Source: Streptomyces sp. NBC_00285
GTDB taxonomy: Bacteria; Actinomycetota; Actinomycetes; Streptomycetales; Streptomycetaceae
Length of the DNA stretch: 64,000 nucleotides
Direction of reading: 5' to 3'
Assembly (NCBI RefSeq): GCF_036174265.1
Contig: NZ_CP108055.1
Location: 8,184,001-8,248,000, forward strand
The notes under the pieces were generated by a model that did not search any database, was not told where the DNA came from, and saw nothing but the letters and a program-made list of their open reading frames with translations. Position 1 is the stretch's first letter. Each line of letters opens with the position of its first letter. Shown in pieces: positions 54,295 to 64,000 of the stretch. A program made the translations under genes and the position numbers.

Positions 54295-55245
54295 TCAGCG
54301 TCGGCGCAGACGAAGCGCCAGGGCGGCGCCCCCGGTGAGCACCAGCACCGCGGCGGCGCCGCCCGCCATCATGGGCGCGGACGGTCCGGAGCCGGGCTCG
54401 GCGTCGGCGGCCACCGGAGTGGAGTCCGGGTCGGCGGCGTCCGCCGAACGGGCCACGGAAGAAGCTGGCGTGGGAGTGGCGGCGGGAGCGGACGGCGTCG
54501 CGCTCTTCCCGGACTCCTTTTTCCCGGCATCCTTCTTCGCGGCCTTGGACGGGGTCGGTGACGTGGCGCTGCCCGCATCCGTACCGCCCTTGCCGGCCGC
54601 CGCCGGGAACACGACGTCCGAGCACGAGTAGTACGTGTCCGCGGTACTGGTGTTCTGCCAGATCGTGTACAGCACCTGCGGTCCGGTCCGGTCCTTCGGC
54701 AGCGTCATCCGGATCCGGTACGCGCCGTTCGTCAGCGCCGGGTCCTTCACCTGTGCGAACGGCTGCTCCGGCAGATCCGACCACTTCAGCGGCTTCGACG
54801 GGTCGTAGCCGGGCTCGGTGAGGTACATCCGGAACGTGCCGGTGTGCGGGATCGTCGAGGCGTACTTCATGGTCAGCGACGCGCCGGGGGACAGACGGGT
54901 CGTCGGCCAGTCCGAGCGCGCCAGGTCCAGGCCCCGGTAGGCGGGCAGGCCACCGCTGCACAGCTTCCCGTCGGGGATCGTCTGCCGGTCCCGCCCGTTC
55001 ACGTTCGCGACGCGCAGGTTGTCCCACGCCGTGAAGGGCGAGCCATTGGCCGCGACGGCCGCCCGGCATGCGGCGGTGCCCGTGGAGGCGCCGTCGGGGG
55101 AGCAGGCGAAGACCCGGCTGACCGGATCCGTGGGAGCGCCGTGCGCCTGCGCGGGCGCAGCGGCGAACAGGGTCAGCAGGAGCGGCGTCGCGACGGCGAC
55201 CGACGCGGTCGTAAGGCGGGCGGTTGTCCTGGGCGTCCGGGCCAT
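54295..55245 (-). CDS. AA10 lytic polysaccharide monooxygenase, membrane-anchored
   Basis: 316 residues from ATG 55245. Signal peptide 1-34 ends APAQA, so the mature protein starts His35-Gly, the histidine-brace N-terminus. The second copper His is in STIPHTGTFRMYLT. Tryptophan-rich face and YYSCSDVVF close the AA10 domain (about residue 205). A Pro/Ala/Ser/Lys-rich linker of about 80 residues leads to a membrane helix (MMAGGAAAVLVLTGGAALAL) and RLRRR stop. No LPxTG motif is seen. It oxidatively cleaves chitin or cellulose; tethering would hold it at the cell surface. Confidence 0.9.
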   Translation of the reverse strand: MARTPRTTARLTTASVAVATPLLLTLFAAAPAQAHGAPTDPVSRVFACSPDGASTGTAACRAAVAANGSPFTAWDNLRVANVNGRDRQTIPDGKLCSGGLPAYRGLDLARSDWPTTRLSPGASLTMKYASTIPHTGTFRMYLTEPGYDPSKPLKWSDLPEQPFAQVKDPALTNGAYRIRMTLPKDRTGPQVLYTIWQNTSTADTYYSCSDVVFPAAAGKGGTDAGSATSPTPSKAAKKDAGKKESGKSATPSAPAATPTPASSVARSADAADPDSTPVAADAEPGSGPSAPMMAGGAAAVLVLTGGAALALRLRRR

Positions 55246-55618
55246 CCGGAACCCCTCCTCGGGCGGCGCGGAAAAGACGGGCTTCCGTGCAGTACGGGAC
55301 GCGGGCCCCGCGCGTTCACCGGCACGGCAGCGTGTTCGCCTCCGCGCAGACGCGGGCAAAGCGGCCATCCCCGGTCAACCGGCCGCCGACAGGGGGTGGG
55401 TTCCCGGTCGGCTCAAGGGTTTCCCCTGTATCCGCATGACCATCCCTTTGCCTATCGTTCGATCTCAGCTGACCCACAGGTAACCCCGAACGGGTCACGC
55501 ACCCCACGTCTGGCCGCCCGTCGTGCCCGCTGGCTTCACCCCCCCTCGCCGCTTCATCGCCGAAGCGATTCGACTGCCGCTCCGAGCTGCCCGGAGCGCG
55601 GCCACGAAAGGCAAGCCC
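55246..55618. promoter_or_regulatory. Divergent promoter region of LPMO and subtilase
   Basis: 373 bases without a gene. The frame of the subtilase is open from 55523, but the family start is at 55619. The A/T-richer stretch 55425-55480 is the likely promoter zone. No operator palindrome was recognised. Confidence 0.35.
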
Positions 55619-57403
<1,785 letters not shown>

Positions 57404-57421
57404 GCGAACCCTCCCGAACGA

Positions 57422-57460
57422 ACGGGCCGGCCGGTGCGGATGGTGCACCGGCCGGCCCGT
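57422..57460. terminator. Bidirectional terminator
   Basis: ACGGGCCGGCCGGTGC (57422-57437) and GCACCGGCCGGCCCGT (57445-57460), perfect 16-bp stem with 7-base loop, between the convergent protease and receptor genes. Confidence 0.9.
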
Positions 57461-57499
57461 CGTGCGTGGGGGCGCGGGCTCGGCCGGTCCGAACCACGC

Positions 57500-58156
57500 T
57501 CAGGCGCCCACCAGTTCACCGCTCTCCGCGGACGCCAGCACCCGGGCCCCGCGGTCGGGCCGGCTGTCGAGGGCGATCAGCAGTCCCGGCACCGCGATGC
57601 TCGGCAGCACATGGGCCCACATGACGGAGATCCGGTGCCCGAGATCCTCCCGCCCGTTGAGCGCCCGTGACATCAACTGCACCCCGGCGAACGCCCCGAC
57701 CAGCAGATCCGCCGTGTCCCTGGGCTTCACCAGCGGCAGCAACTCGCCCTGTTCCGCGGCAGCTTGCAGCATCGCCGACAGACGCTCGCTCCACTGCCGG
57801 AACGGCCCCGTGTGGTCGACGCCGGGCGGCGCGCACTGGTCCACGGTCAGCCGCACGCTTCCCTTCAGCAGCGAGTTGGTCCGCAGCCGGTGCCCGAAGA
57901 CGAACGTCATGTCGACGATCTCCTGGAGCTTGCAGGGATGCGGTGGCACGGCACCCAGCGACAACTGCTCGTCGAGCACGGCCTGCGCCAGGGACTCCTT
58001 GGAGGAGAAGTGAAAGTACAGGGCGCCTTTGGTGACGTCGGCCCGCGCCAGCACCATCGCGATCGTGCTGGCGGCGTACCCGTGTTCGTCGAAGACGGCC
58101 CCCGCTGCCTCCACGATCGTCCTGCGTGTCCTGATGGCGCGCTCCTGTCTCGCCAT
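57500..58156 (-). CDS. Gamma-butyrolactone receptor homologue (ArpA/ScbR-type TetR regulator)
   Basis: 218 residues from ATG 58156 (GGGAGGGG upstream on this strand). N-terminal HTH ARQERAIRTRRTIVEAAGAVFDEHGYAASTIAMVLARADVTKGALYFHFSSKESLAQAVLD is close to ArpA/ScbR, and the C-terminal half keeps the receptor pattern (LQEIVDMTFVFGHRLRTN, VRLTVDQ, GPFRQWSERLS, LLPLVKPRDTADLLVGAFAGVQ). Divergent from an afsA homologue, as in scbR/scbA. It likely represses its own gene and afsA until a butyrolactone binds. No TTA codon. Confidence 0.9.
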   Translation of the reverse strand: MARQERAIRTRRTIVEAAGAVFDEHGYAASTIAMVLARADVTKGALYFHFSSKESLAQAVLDEQLSLGAVPPHPCKLQEIVDMTFVFGHRLRTNSLLKGSVRLTVDQCAPPGVDHTGPFRQWSERLSAMLQAAAEQGELLPLVKPRDTADLLVGAFAGVQLMSRALNGREDLGHRISVMWAHVLPSIAVPGLLIALDSRPDRGARVLASAESGELVGA

Positions 58157-58190
58157 AAGAACCCCTCCCATACGCCGAGTCGGGTCTCTT

Positions 58191-58225
58191 CCGGTCTCGA
58201 TCAGATCACATTGAAAACAGACCGG
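58191..58225. promoter_or_regulatory. Candidate receptor operator in the divergent region
   Basis: CCGGTCT (58191-58197) and AGACCGG (58219-58225), perfect 7-bp inverted repeat 21 bases apart, in the 145-base gap between receptor and afsA homologues. AAAACAGACCGGAATG at 58215-58230 resembles an ArpA-type half site. Confidence 0.5.
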
Positions 58226-58301
58226 AATGCCTCGTACTCTATCGCTCACCGGAACGGGCGCCTCGCCATCCGTCACCGCTTCGGAGGAACGAGGGGGAAG
58301 C

Positions 58302-59222
58302 ATGCCAGAGTCGCGGCAGTTCACGGAGTCCCGGCCCGGAGCCCTGACGGCGACCGTCCCTCGTGAACTCGTGCACCGCGTGGCCGTCGCGGAGACCCTC
58401 CTCACCGGCTGGAACAGAACGGGCACCGACCGGTTCACGCTGACCGCCCAGTGGCCGCGCGCCCATCAGTTACACGTGTCCCCGGACCGCTCGGCCTATG
58501 AGCCGCTCCTCATCGCGGAAACGGTCCGCCAGTGCGGAGCGCTTCTCGCCCACTCCGCCTACGAGGTCCCGATCGGTCATCAGTTCGTCCTGCAGGAACT
58601 GCGTGTCGACACCCACCCCGAGCATCTGGCCGTAGGCGCCGCCCCGGCCGAACCCGTCATCGACATCACCGTCGACGAGATCCGCCGCCGCGGCGGCCGT
58701 CCGACCGCCCTGCGCTACGACGCCGTCCTGCGCCTGGGCGGCGAGCGCGTAGCGACCGGCCGTGTCGCCGTGAGCTGGACCAACCAGTCCGTCTACCGTC
58801 GGCTGCGCCGTGGCCGCACCGCCGACATCGGTGTCCTTCGGCTGCCTCAGCCGCCGCCCCCGCCGCTGCCGGCAGGCACGGTGGGACGGGCCCTGCGCGC
58901 CGACGTGCTCCTGTCTCCCACCGCTCGCTCCGACCGCTGGCGACTGAGAGTCGATACCGCACACCCTGTTTTCTTCGACCACCCGCTGGACCACATTCCC
59001 GGCATGCTCCTCCTGGAGGCCGCTCGCCAGGCGGCACGGGCACACGGCGGCGGGGACCGGTGGGTGCCGACGTCCTTCCATGCCGCCTTTCACCAGTACG
59101 CCGAGCTCGACAAACCGGTGTGGATGGAAGTGAGCACAGGGGCCGGCGGGGACGTACAAGTCGTCGCGCTGCAAGGCGAATCGGCGGCCTTCGAGTGCCG
59201 AGTCGGCGCCGCCGAAGGGTGA
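58302..59222 (+). CDS. AfsA/ScbA homologue, gamma-butyrolactone (A-factor type) biosynthesis
   Basis: 306 residues; ATG 58302 after GAGGGGGAAGC is preferred to the upstream ATG 58227, which has no ribosome-binding site and lies in the operator region. Two hot-dog-like AfsA repeats: ELVHRVAVAETLLTGWNRTG...LLIAETVRQCGALLAHSAYEVPIGHQF, and LRVDTAHPVFFDHPLDHIPGMLLLEAARQAAR. The latter (HP.FFDHP.DH.PGM..LEA) is the family signature. AfsA condenses a beta-ketoacyl group with dihydroxyacetone phosphate. Codon 57 (58470-58472) is TTA, implying bldA control. Confidence 0.92.
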   Translation: MPESRQFTESRPGALTATVPRELVHRVAVAETLLTGWNRTGTDRFTLTAQWPRAHQLHVSPDRSAYEPLLIAETVRQCGALLAHSAYEVPIGHQFVLQELRVDTHPEHLAVGAAPAEPVIDITVDEIRRRGGRPTALRYDAVLRLGGERVATGRVAVSWTNQSVYRRLRRGRTADIGVLRLPQPPPPPLPAGTVGRALRADVLLSPTARSDRWRLRVDTAHPVFFDHPLDHIPGMLLLEAARQAARAHGGGDRWVPTSFHAAFHQYAELDKPVWMEVSTGAGGDVQVVALQGESAAFECRVGAAEG

Positions 59223-59244
59223 GATATCGTGTACGGGGAGTAAG

Positions 59245-59270
59245 AAACAAACGGCATGACCCGTTCTTTT
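59245..59270. promoter_or_regulatory. Candidate ARE-like operator before the second TetR gene
   Basis: AAACAAACGG (59245-59254) and CCGTTCTTTT (59261-59270) form an imperfect 26-base palindrome (8 of 10 pairs) around CATGAC, 22 bases before the ATG. Size and form match autoregulatory elements of butyrolactone receptors. Confidence 0.55.
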
Positions 59271-59292
59271 CCGTCACAGGAGTGTGCAGTCC

Positions 59293-59940
59293 ATGCCGAG
59301 GCAGTTACGCGCTGAACAGACCCGAGCGACGATCATCACCGCCGCCGCCGATCTGTTCGACCGTCGCGGCTACGAGTCGACCAGTCTCAGTGACATCGTC
59401 GAGCACGCCCAGGTCACCAAGGGCGCGCTGTACTTCCACTTCGCGGCCAAGGACGATCTGGCCCACGCCATCATGGAGATCCAGTCGCGGACGTCCCAGC
59501 AGGTGACAGGGGACGTCGACGCCAGGGGGTACACCTCGCTGGAGGCCCTGGTCCGGATCACCTTCGGGATAGCGCGACTGTCGGTCGAGGGCCCCGTCCT
59601 CCGGGCCGGCCTACGACTCGCCACCGGGGGAGTCGCGGTGCGGCCGCCGCTTCGCCATCCGTTCACGGAGTGGATGGAACTGGCCACCGGGAAGCTCCTC
59701 GGGGCGGTCAAGGAGTCCGACCTCCATCACGACACCGACGTGGACGCGGTGGCCCACTCGCTGGTGTGCTTCTTCGTCGGCACCCGGGTCGTGGGCCGTC
59801 ATGTGGAGCCGGTGGGACGGCAGCCGCGGCGGCTCGCGGAGATGTGGCACGTGATGATCCGGGGGCTGGTGCCCGTGCACCGCAGGGCGCGCTATCTGGC
59901 TCTGGTGAGTCAGCTGGAGCAGGAGTCCCGGGGCGGCTGA
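59293..59940 (+). CDS. TetR-family regulator, receptor/pseudoreceptor type
   Basis: 215 residues. ATG 59293 with AGGAG at 59278-59282 is chosen over GTG 59284. HTH LRAEQTRATIITAAADLFDRRGYESTSLSDIVEHAQVTKGALYFHF is close to ArpA-like receptors; the C-terminal domain is less like true receptors, so a pseudoreceptor (ScbR2-like, binding other signals or antibiotics) is possible. Codon 5 is TTA (59305-59307), so bldA is needed from the very start of translation. Confidence 0.87.
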   Translation: MPRQLRAEQTRATIITAAADLFDRRGYESTSLSDIVEHAQVTKGALYFHFAAKDDLAHAIMEIQSRTSQQVTGDVDARGYTSLEALVRITFGIARLSVEGPVLRAGLRLATGGVAVRPPLRHPFTEWMELATGKLLGAVKESDLHHDTDVDAVAHSLVCFFVGTRVVGRHVEPVGRQPRRLAEMWHVMIRGLVPVHRRARYLALVSQLEQESRGG

Positions 59941-59988
59941 GCGCCGTTCCTGTGCGGGTCGGCGGGTGACCCCGGGCCGTCGGTGCCT

Positions 59989-60010
59989 GGTCGCGCGGTT
60001 CCCCGCACCC
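59989..60010 (-). repeat. Dispersed Streptomyces intergenic repeat (copy 2, inverted)
   Basis: GGTCGCGCGGTTCCCCGCACCC carries on the other strand the same GCGGGGAACCGCGCGA core as 43951-43976. It lies in the 91-base gap before the DUF89 gene. Confidence 0.55.
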
Positions 60011-60031
60011 CCGGGTGACTACAGTCGCCGC

Positions 60032-61183
60032 ATGTCTTTCAGCGCGGACGTCATCCTCGGCAACGAACCCGGGGCCTTTCCGTACAGCGTGCTTGCCGAG
60101 CGGCATCCCGCGATCATCGGTCAGGTCAGGGCGGCGTTCCCCTACGGGCCCGAGCAGCACCGCGGCCTCGACGCACTGCTCGACAACTGCACCAAGGGTG
60201 TCATCGAACCGCTTCCGGGCGGGGCGTGGGGCGAGTGGGGCATCGACGCCTACGTCGGCCGGTCCTGGTTCGACGTGCCGTGGCTGTGGTCCGAGAGCTA
60301 CTTCTACCGGCGTCTCCTCGACGCCGTCGGGTACTTCGGGGACGGCCCCTGGCGCGGGATCGACCCGTTCAGGCCTTCCAAGCTCGCCGAGCTCGAATCC
60401 CCGGAGACGGACCGGGAGCTGGAGGCGCTGGACACGCTTGCCTCCCGGCCGGCCGAGGAGCGGGAAGCGGCCCTGCTGCACGGGTCGTTGTGGGGAAACC
60501 GGGCCGACCTCGGGTTCCGGCTCTCCGACGGGCAGGCCGAGGAACGGGCCGCCGTACCGGACCTGGTCGCCGACGACAGCGACCGGCTGCGGTCACTGCT
60601 CGACGGCGCCGGCACGCTCTGCCTGATCGCCGACAACGCCGGCCGGGAGCTGATCCCCGACCTGCTGCTCCTTGCCCACCTCCTTCGAGACGGCCGCGTC
60701 GAGCGGGCCGTTCTGCACGTGAAGCCCCACCCCTACTACGTCTCCGACGCGACCACCGCCGACGTGGTCGACGCCGTGCGCCGGCTCGTGCGGGCACCGG
60801 GGCAGGCCTCGGCGTACGGGCGCCTGCTGTGGGAGGCCATGGCCGACGGGCGGCTCGCCGTCCGTGCGCACGACTTCTCCTGCGCTCCGCTGCCGTACGC
60901 GGACATGCCCGGCGACCTTCGTACGGAGATCGGCGGGGCCGCACTGACCGTACTGAAGGGGGACCTCAACTACCGCCGTCTGGTGGGGGACCGGCGCTGG
61001 GCGCCGACCACGTCCTTCGCCGAGGTGACCGCGTACTTCCCGGGACCGGTCGCCGCCCTGCGCACGCTGAAGTCCGATGTGATCACCGGGCTCGACAGCC
61101 GTACGGAGGCGGCTCTCGTCGCCGCGGAGGAGCAGCGCTGGCGGACGAGCGGGACCCATGCGCTCATCCAGGTCCGGCCCTGA
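60032..61183 (+). CDS. DUF89/ARMT1-like metal-dependent phosphatase
   Basis: 383 residues from ATG 60032. N-terminal helices (GAFPYSVLAERHPAIIGQVRAAFPYGPEQ) then the DUF89 core: LIADNAGRELIPDLLLLAHLL (catalytic Asp-Asn pair), VLHVKPHPYYVSDATTADVVDAV, LTVLKGDLNYRRLVGD (third metal-site region). Family members remove phosphate from damaged or overflow sugar phosphates. The methyltransferase-like gene follows 73 bases later. Confidence 0.88.
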   Translation: MSFSADVILGNEPGAFPYSVLAERHPAIIGQVRAAFPYGPEQHRGLDALLDNCTKGVIEPLPGGAWGEWGIDAYVGRSWFDVPWLWSESYFYRRLLDAVGYFGDGPWRGIDPFRPSKLAELESPETDRELEALDTLASRPAEEREAALLHGSLWGNRADLGFRLSDGQAEERAAVPDLVADDSDRLRSLLDGAGTLCLIADNAGRELIPDLLLLAHLLRDGRVERAVLHVKPHPYYVSDATTADVVDAVRRLVRAPGQASAYGRLLWEAMADGRLAVRAHDFSCAPLPYADMPGDLRTEIGGAALTVLKGDLNYRRLVGDRRWAPTTSFAEVTAYFPGPVAALRTLKSDVITGLDSRTEAALVAAEEQRWRTSGTHALIQVRP

Positions 61184-61256
61184 GGAGGGTTATGCTGCCG
61201 ACTTGTACCGGTGGGCTGCCATACGTCCCGCCGACGGGCAGCGAAAGAGGACGTCA

Positions 61257-62009
61257 TTGACCCCGCGATACCTGAGGAATCCTGGGGAGCCCGTCTACGA
61301 CGTCGACGCTCGGAGCTATGTCGACGTCACGGACGCCCGTGACGAGACCGACCTGCACGACGTGTTCACGGACATCTACCGCACCAACCGCTGGGGCTCC
61401 GACGAGACCCGCTCAGGACCGGGCTCCGAGCTTCAGCGCATGAAGCGCGTCATCGCCCAACTCGGTGCCCTCATCGAGGACTTGGGAATCCGGTCGGTAC
61501 TGGACGCGCCCTGCGGCGACTTCAACTGGATGCGGTACGTCGAACTGCACGGCGCCTCCTACCTCGGCGGCGACGTCGTCGCGGAACTCGTCGAGGCCAA
61601 CCGCGCCCACCACCCCGGCCCGGGACGGGAGTTCCAGCTGCTCGACTTCACCGCCCAGCCCGTGCCGCGCGTCGACCTCATCGTGTGCCGGGACGCCCTC
61701 GTGCACTTCTCCTACCAGCATGTGGTGGAGGCGCTGACCCGCTTCCGGGAGAGCGGCTCGCGCTATCTGCTCACCACCAGCTTCTCCCGGACCTCCGCCA
61801 ACACGGACATCGTCACCGGCTGGTGGCGGCCGATCAACCTCCGGCTCGCTCCCTTCGGTCTGCCCGCACCGCTCCAGGTCATCGGCGACGACGAGTCCGA
61901 CGACTTCTACGACGACAAGGCGCTCGCACTGTGGGACCTCGGGCAGATCCCGGCCCGCTTCCCGGGCTACGATCCGGCCGCCGCCGAGTCGGGATCGCCG
62001 GGCACCTGA
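61257..62009 (+). CDS. Class I SAM-dependent methyltransferase-like protein
   Basis: 250 residues from TTG 61257 (GAGG at 61247-61250); in-frame ATG 61158 overlaps the DUF89 gene. Motif I VLDAPCGDFNWMRYV with GGDVVAELVEANR, RVDLIVCRDALVHFSYQHVVEALTRF (motif IV region) and SRYLLTTSF. This form (DAPCGDFNWM) occurs in small unassigned methyltransferases near glycan genes. Its last 43 bases overlap the convergent TPR gene. Confidence 0.82.
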   Translation: MTPRYLRNPGEPVYDVDARSYVDVTDARDETDLHDVFTDIYRTNRWGSDETRSGPGSELQRMKRVIAQLGALIEDLGIRSVLDAPCGDFNWMRYVELHGASYLGGDVVAELVEANRAHHPGPGREFQLLDFTAQPVPRVDLIVCRDALVHFSYQHVVEALTRFRESGSRYLLTTSFSRTSANTDIVTGWWRPINLRLAPFGLPAPLQVIGDDESDDFYDDKALALWDLGQIPARFPGYDPAAAESGSPGT

Positions 62010-64000
62010 TCGTCGGACCGCAGATGGGCCAGGGCCCGCTGAGCGGCCAGTGTCCTTGGATGGCGTAGCCCGAGAACCTCCTCGCAGGCCTCCCGCACCT
62101 CCACGAACTCCGCCTCGGCCGCAGCGAGTTCACCCTTCAGGCACAGCAGATCGGCCAGGTTGTGCCGGACCGCGAGGGTTCCCGGGTGCCGTGGCCCCAG
62201 CGTCTCCACGCAGTCCGCGAGCACCGTGCGGTACTCCGCCTCCGCCTGCTCGACGTGCCCGCGCAGATGAAGGACGTGGGCTGCGCCGTGCCGTACGGAC
62301 AAGGTGAGCAGGTGCTGCTCGCCCAGCACGGTGCGGCGGGCCTCGTACACCTCCCTGAACTCCTGTTCCGCCGCGGCCAGCCGGCCCTGGTCCTTGAGCA
62401 GGTCGGCGATGTTGTGGCGGACCGCGAGGGTGCCGGGGTGGCGGGGACCGAGGGTGTCGACACAGTCCGCCAGGACCGTGCGGTACTCGGTCTCGGCCCG
62501 GTCGGTGCGGCCCCGCAGATGCAGGACATGGGCGGCGCCGTGCCGTACGGACAGCGTGAGCAGGTGCTGTTCGCCCAGCACTTCACGGCGAGCCGCGTAC
62601 ACCTCCCTGAACTCCGCCTCGGCGGCCTCCAGTTGACCCCGCTCCATCAGCAGGTCGGCCAGGTTGTGCCGGACCGCCAGGGTGTGCGGGTGCATGTCGC
62701 CGAGCAGCCTGCGGCGGACCTCGAAGACCTCCCGGAACTCGGTCTCCGCGTCGCCGGGCCAGCCCCGGTCGCGCAGCACCGTGGCCAGACCGTGCCGGGC
62801 GGCCACGGTCTCCGGATGGTCCTCACCGTAGGCGTCGGCGCGCAGCCCGAGCACCGTACGGAACTCGTGCTCGGCCTCGACCAGGAGGCCGCGGTCGCGC
62901 AGGACGTCCGCGAGGTCATGGCGCACGGCGAGCGTGTTCGGGTGGCGCTCGCCCAGCACGTCGGCGCACTCCCGGTGGGTTTCCCGCAGTTCCTGTTCCG
63001 CCTGCCGGAACATGCCGCGCTCGTGCAGCACCTGGGCCATCTCGTGGCGGGTGACCAGGGTGTCGGGGTGGCTCGCGCCGAGAGTCTCGCGGTAGGCGTC
63101 CAGGACCAGACGGTAGTCCTCCTCGGCCTCCGCGAGCAGCCCTCGGTAACGGGCCATCCAGGCCACGCCCTTACGGGCCGCGAGGGTCTGGGGGTCGCGC
63201 TCGCCCAGCAGCACGCGGCGTGTGGCGTGGACCGCGCGGTACTCGGTCTCCGCCTCGACCGGGCGACCCCGGTCGCAGAGCAGGTTCGCGAGCGCGTACC
63301 GGGCGTCGGCGGTCTCGCCGGCCTCGTCGCCGAACAGCGCCCGGGTGTCCTCGAGGACGGTACGAAGGAGCGACTCGGCCGCCGGCAGCCGCCCGCGCTG
63401 CTGGAGCAGATGAGCGGCGGCGGACCGTACTTCGAGCGCGTCCGGATCGCGCGGCCCGCAGGCCAGCACGACCGGCTCGCACGCCTCCAGCACCTCCTCC
63501 GCCCGGTCCAGCCAGCCCCGCCGGAACAGGTGCCGGGCCCCGGCGGCCGCTGCCCTGAGCGCCTTCGAGACAAGCGCGTCGTCCGCCTCGTACGGGTCGC
63601 CGATCAGCGCCAGCGGGGCGTCGCAGTGCGGCAGCAGCAGCCGCCAGCGGGGCCAGTCGCGCGGGTCGTCCTCGCTCAGTTCGGCGGTGGCGCAGACGAC
63701 CAGGTCGGCGACGACGGCCGCATACTCCCGCATGTGCTCGGCGAGGTCCCGCTGGAGCCTGCCGGCGTCCCGGACGAGCGGGTGCATCAGCAGGGTGCGC
63801 GTGTGGTCGTCGCCGCCGCGCGGGGTGTGCAGCTCGATCAACCCGAAGTCGGCGAGCGAGGTGAGCGCCGTGAACAGCTCCTGGGGCGTGACGCCGGGCA
63901 GCAGCGACGAGTCCGCCAGCCGGTCGGGGCGCATCAGACCGACCAGCGGGACGGGCGCCTCGCCCAGACAGCACAGCAACCGCATCAGCGGCCGGGCCTG
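61967..64000 (-). CDS. TPR-rich regulator/STAND-like protein, C-terminal part (5' end outside the window)
   Basis: The frame is open to the edge; at least 678 codons. The first visible part (PLVGLMRPDRLADSSLLPG..., LADFGLIELHTPRGG, LLMHPLVRDAGR) looks like the winged-helix end of an NB-ARC (STAND) ATPase. Then about nine TPR units of 42 residues follow, each with the NLLxDxGRxxEAExxYR pattern and HP.TL..RH. Such FxSxx-COOH/tetratricopeptide NB-ARC proteins are common Streptomyces signalling or defence ATPases. No catalytic domain is visible in this part. Confidence 0.82.
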   Translation of the reverse strand, partial: QARPLMRLLCCLGEAPVPLVGLMRPDRLADSSLLPGVTPQELFTALTSLADFGLIELHTPRGGDDHTRTLLMHPLVRDAGRLQRDLAEHMREYAAVVADLVVCATAELSEDDPRDWPRWRLLLPHCDAPLALIGDPYEADDALVSKALRAAAAGARHLFRRGWLDRAEEVLEACEPVVLACGPRDPDALEVRSAAAHLLQQRGRLPAAESLLRTVLEDTRALFGDEAGETADARYALANLLCDRGRPVEAETEYRAVHATRRVLLGERDPQTLAARKGVAWMARYRGLLAEAEEDYRLVLDAYRETLGASHPDTLVTRHEMAQVLHERGMFRQAEQELRETHRECADVLGERHPNTLAVRHDLADVLRDRGLLVEAEHEFRTVLGLRADAYGEDHPETVAARHGLATVLRDRGWPGDAETEFREVFEVRRRLLGDMHPHTLAVRHNLADLLMERGQLEAAEAEFREVYAARREVLGEQHLLTLSVRHGAAHVLHLRGRTDRAETEYRTVLADCVDTLGPRHPGTLAVRHNIADLLKDQGRLAAAEQEFREVYEARRTVLGEQHLLTLSVRHGAAHVLHLRGHVEQAEAEYRTVLADCVETLGPRHPGTLAVRHNLADLLCLKGELAAAEAEFVEVREACEEVLGLRHPRTLAAQRALAHLRSDDQVPGDPDSAAAGS
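62128..62632 (-). repeat. 252-bp tandem repeat in the TPR coding region
   Basis: Two successive 252-base units (two TPRs each) are highly similar, for example TACACCTCCCTGAACTCC at 62346 and again at 62598. The encoded runs GEQHLLTLSVRHGAAHVLHL and TLGPRHPGTLAVRHN recur. Recent internal duplication is implied. Confidence 0.7.

Overview
The window is chromosomal DNA of a Streptomyces or very close relative. It has very high GC, GTG and TTG starts with GTGA/ATGA stop-start overlaps, rare TTA (bldA) codons confined to a few regulatory or accessory genes, two conservon operons, an AfsR-type regulator and a gamma-butyrolactone (AfsA/ArpA-type) locus. No rRNA, tRNA or CRISPR array was seen.

Layout. 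(1) 1-5.9 kb: AfsR/SARP-type STAND regulator (first base of its start codon lies just outside the window), VanX-like D,D-dipeptidase, ECF sigma factor and secreted NlpC/P60 hydrolase, a cell-wall theme. (2) 6-11.2 kb: polytopic GT-C-like protein, membrane cytochrome-b/sulfite-oxidase-like molybdoenzyme with a small membrane partner, and an opposing GT2 - DUF2064 - methyltransferase operon whose end overlaps the membrane gene by 169 nt. (3) 11.3-16.5 kb: two OmpR-type two-component systems flanking an SDR epimerase. (4) 16.6-19.5 kb: flavin electron-transfer operon (membrane ferric-reductase-like FAD/NAD protein, exported protein with two nearly identical FMN-binding domains, ApbE flavinyltransferase). 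(5) 19.5-21.6 kb: large GT39-type glycosyltransferase.

(6) 21.7-28.2 kb is the accessory island and the most unusual part: two tandem paralogues fusing an alpha/beta-hydrolase to a macro-like (ADP-ribose-binding type) domain, followed by a RES-type (NAD-consuming toxin-like) gene. That gene is split by an intact IS200/IS605 element carrying tnpA and tnpB. Removing 25803-27675 restores one reading frame of 336 codons plus stop. The tandem genes arose by a duplication that also copied the 5' end of the GT39 gene.

(7) 28.2-36.3 kb: glycine-betaine/choline-type ABC transporter, whose ATPase and two permeases are separated from the substrate-binding lipoprotein by an oppositely oriented conservon (cvnABCD). 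(8) 36.4-45.5 kb: ROK kinase, Dpp/Opp-type peptide ABC transporter, ROK repressor and M81 (MlrC-like) metallopeptidase, probably one uptake/catabolic unit. (9) 45.5-50.7 kb: second conservon, headed by an orphan sugar-type periplasmic-binding lipoprotein that may be its sensor. (10) 51-57.4 kb: S51 peptidase, DUF6230/DUF6114 pair, and secreted proteins (small beta-rich protein with a 17-bp-stem leader hairpin, AA10 LPMO, subtilase with P domain). (11) 57.5-59.9 kb: gamma-butyrolactone receptor homologue divergent from an afsA homologue, then a second TetR regulator, with two candidate operator sites. (12) 60-64 kb: DUF89 protein, methyltransferase, and the 3' part of a TPR protein running off the end.

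Strong inverted repeats mark bidirectional terminators between most convergent genes. All calls rest on reading the sequence and family knowledge; no database search was run.
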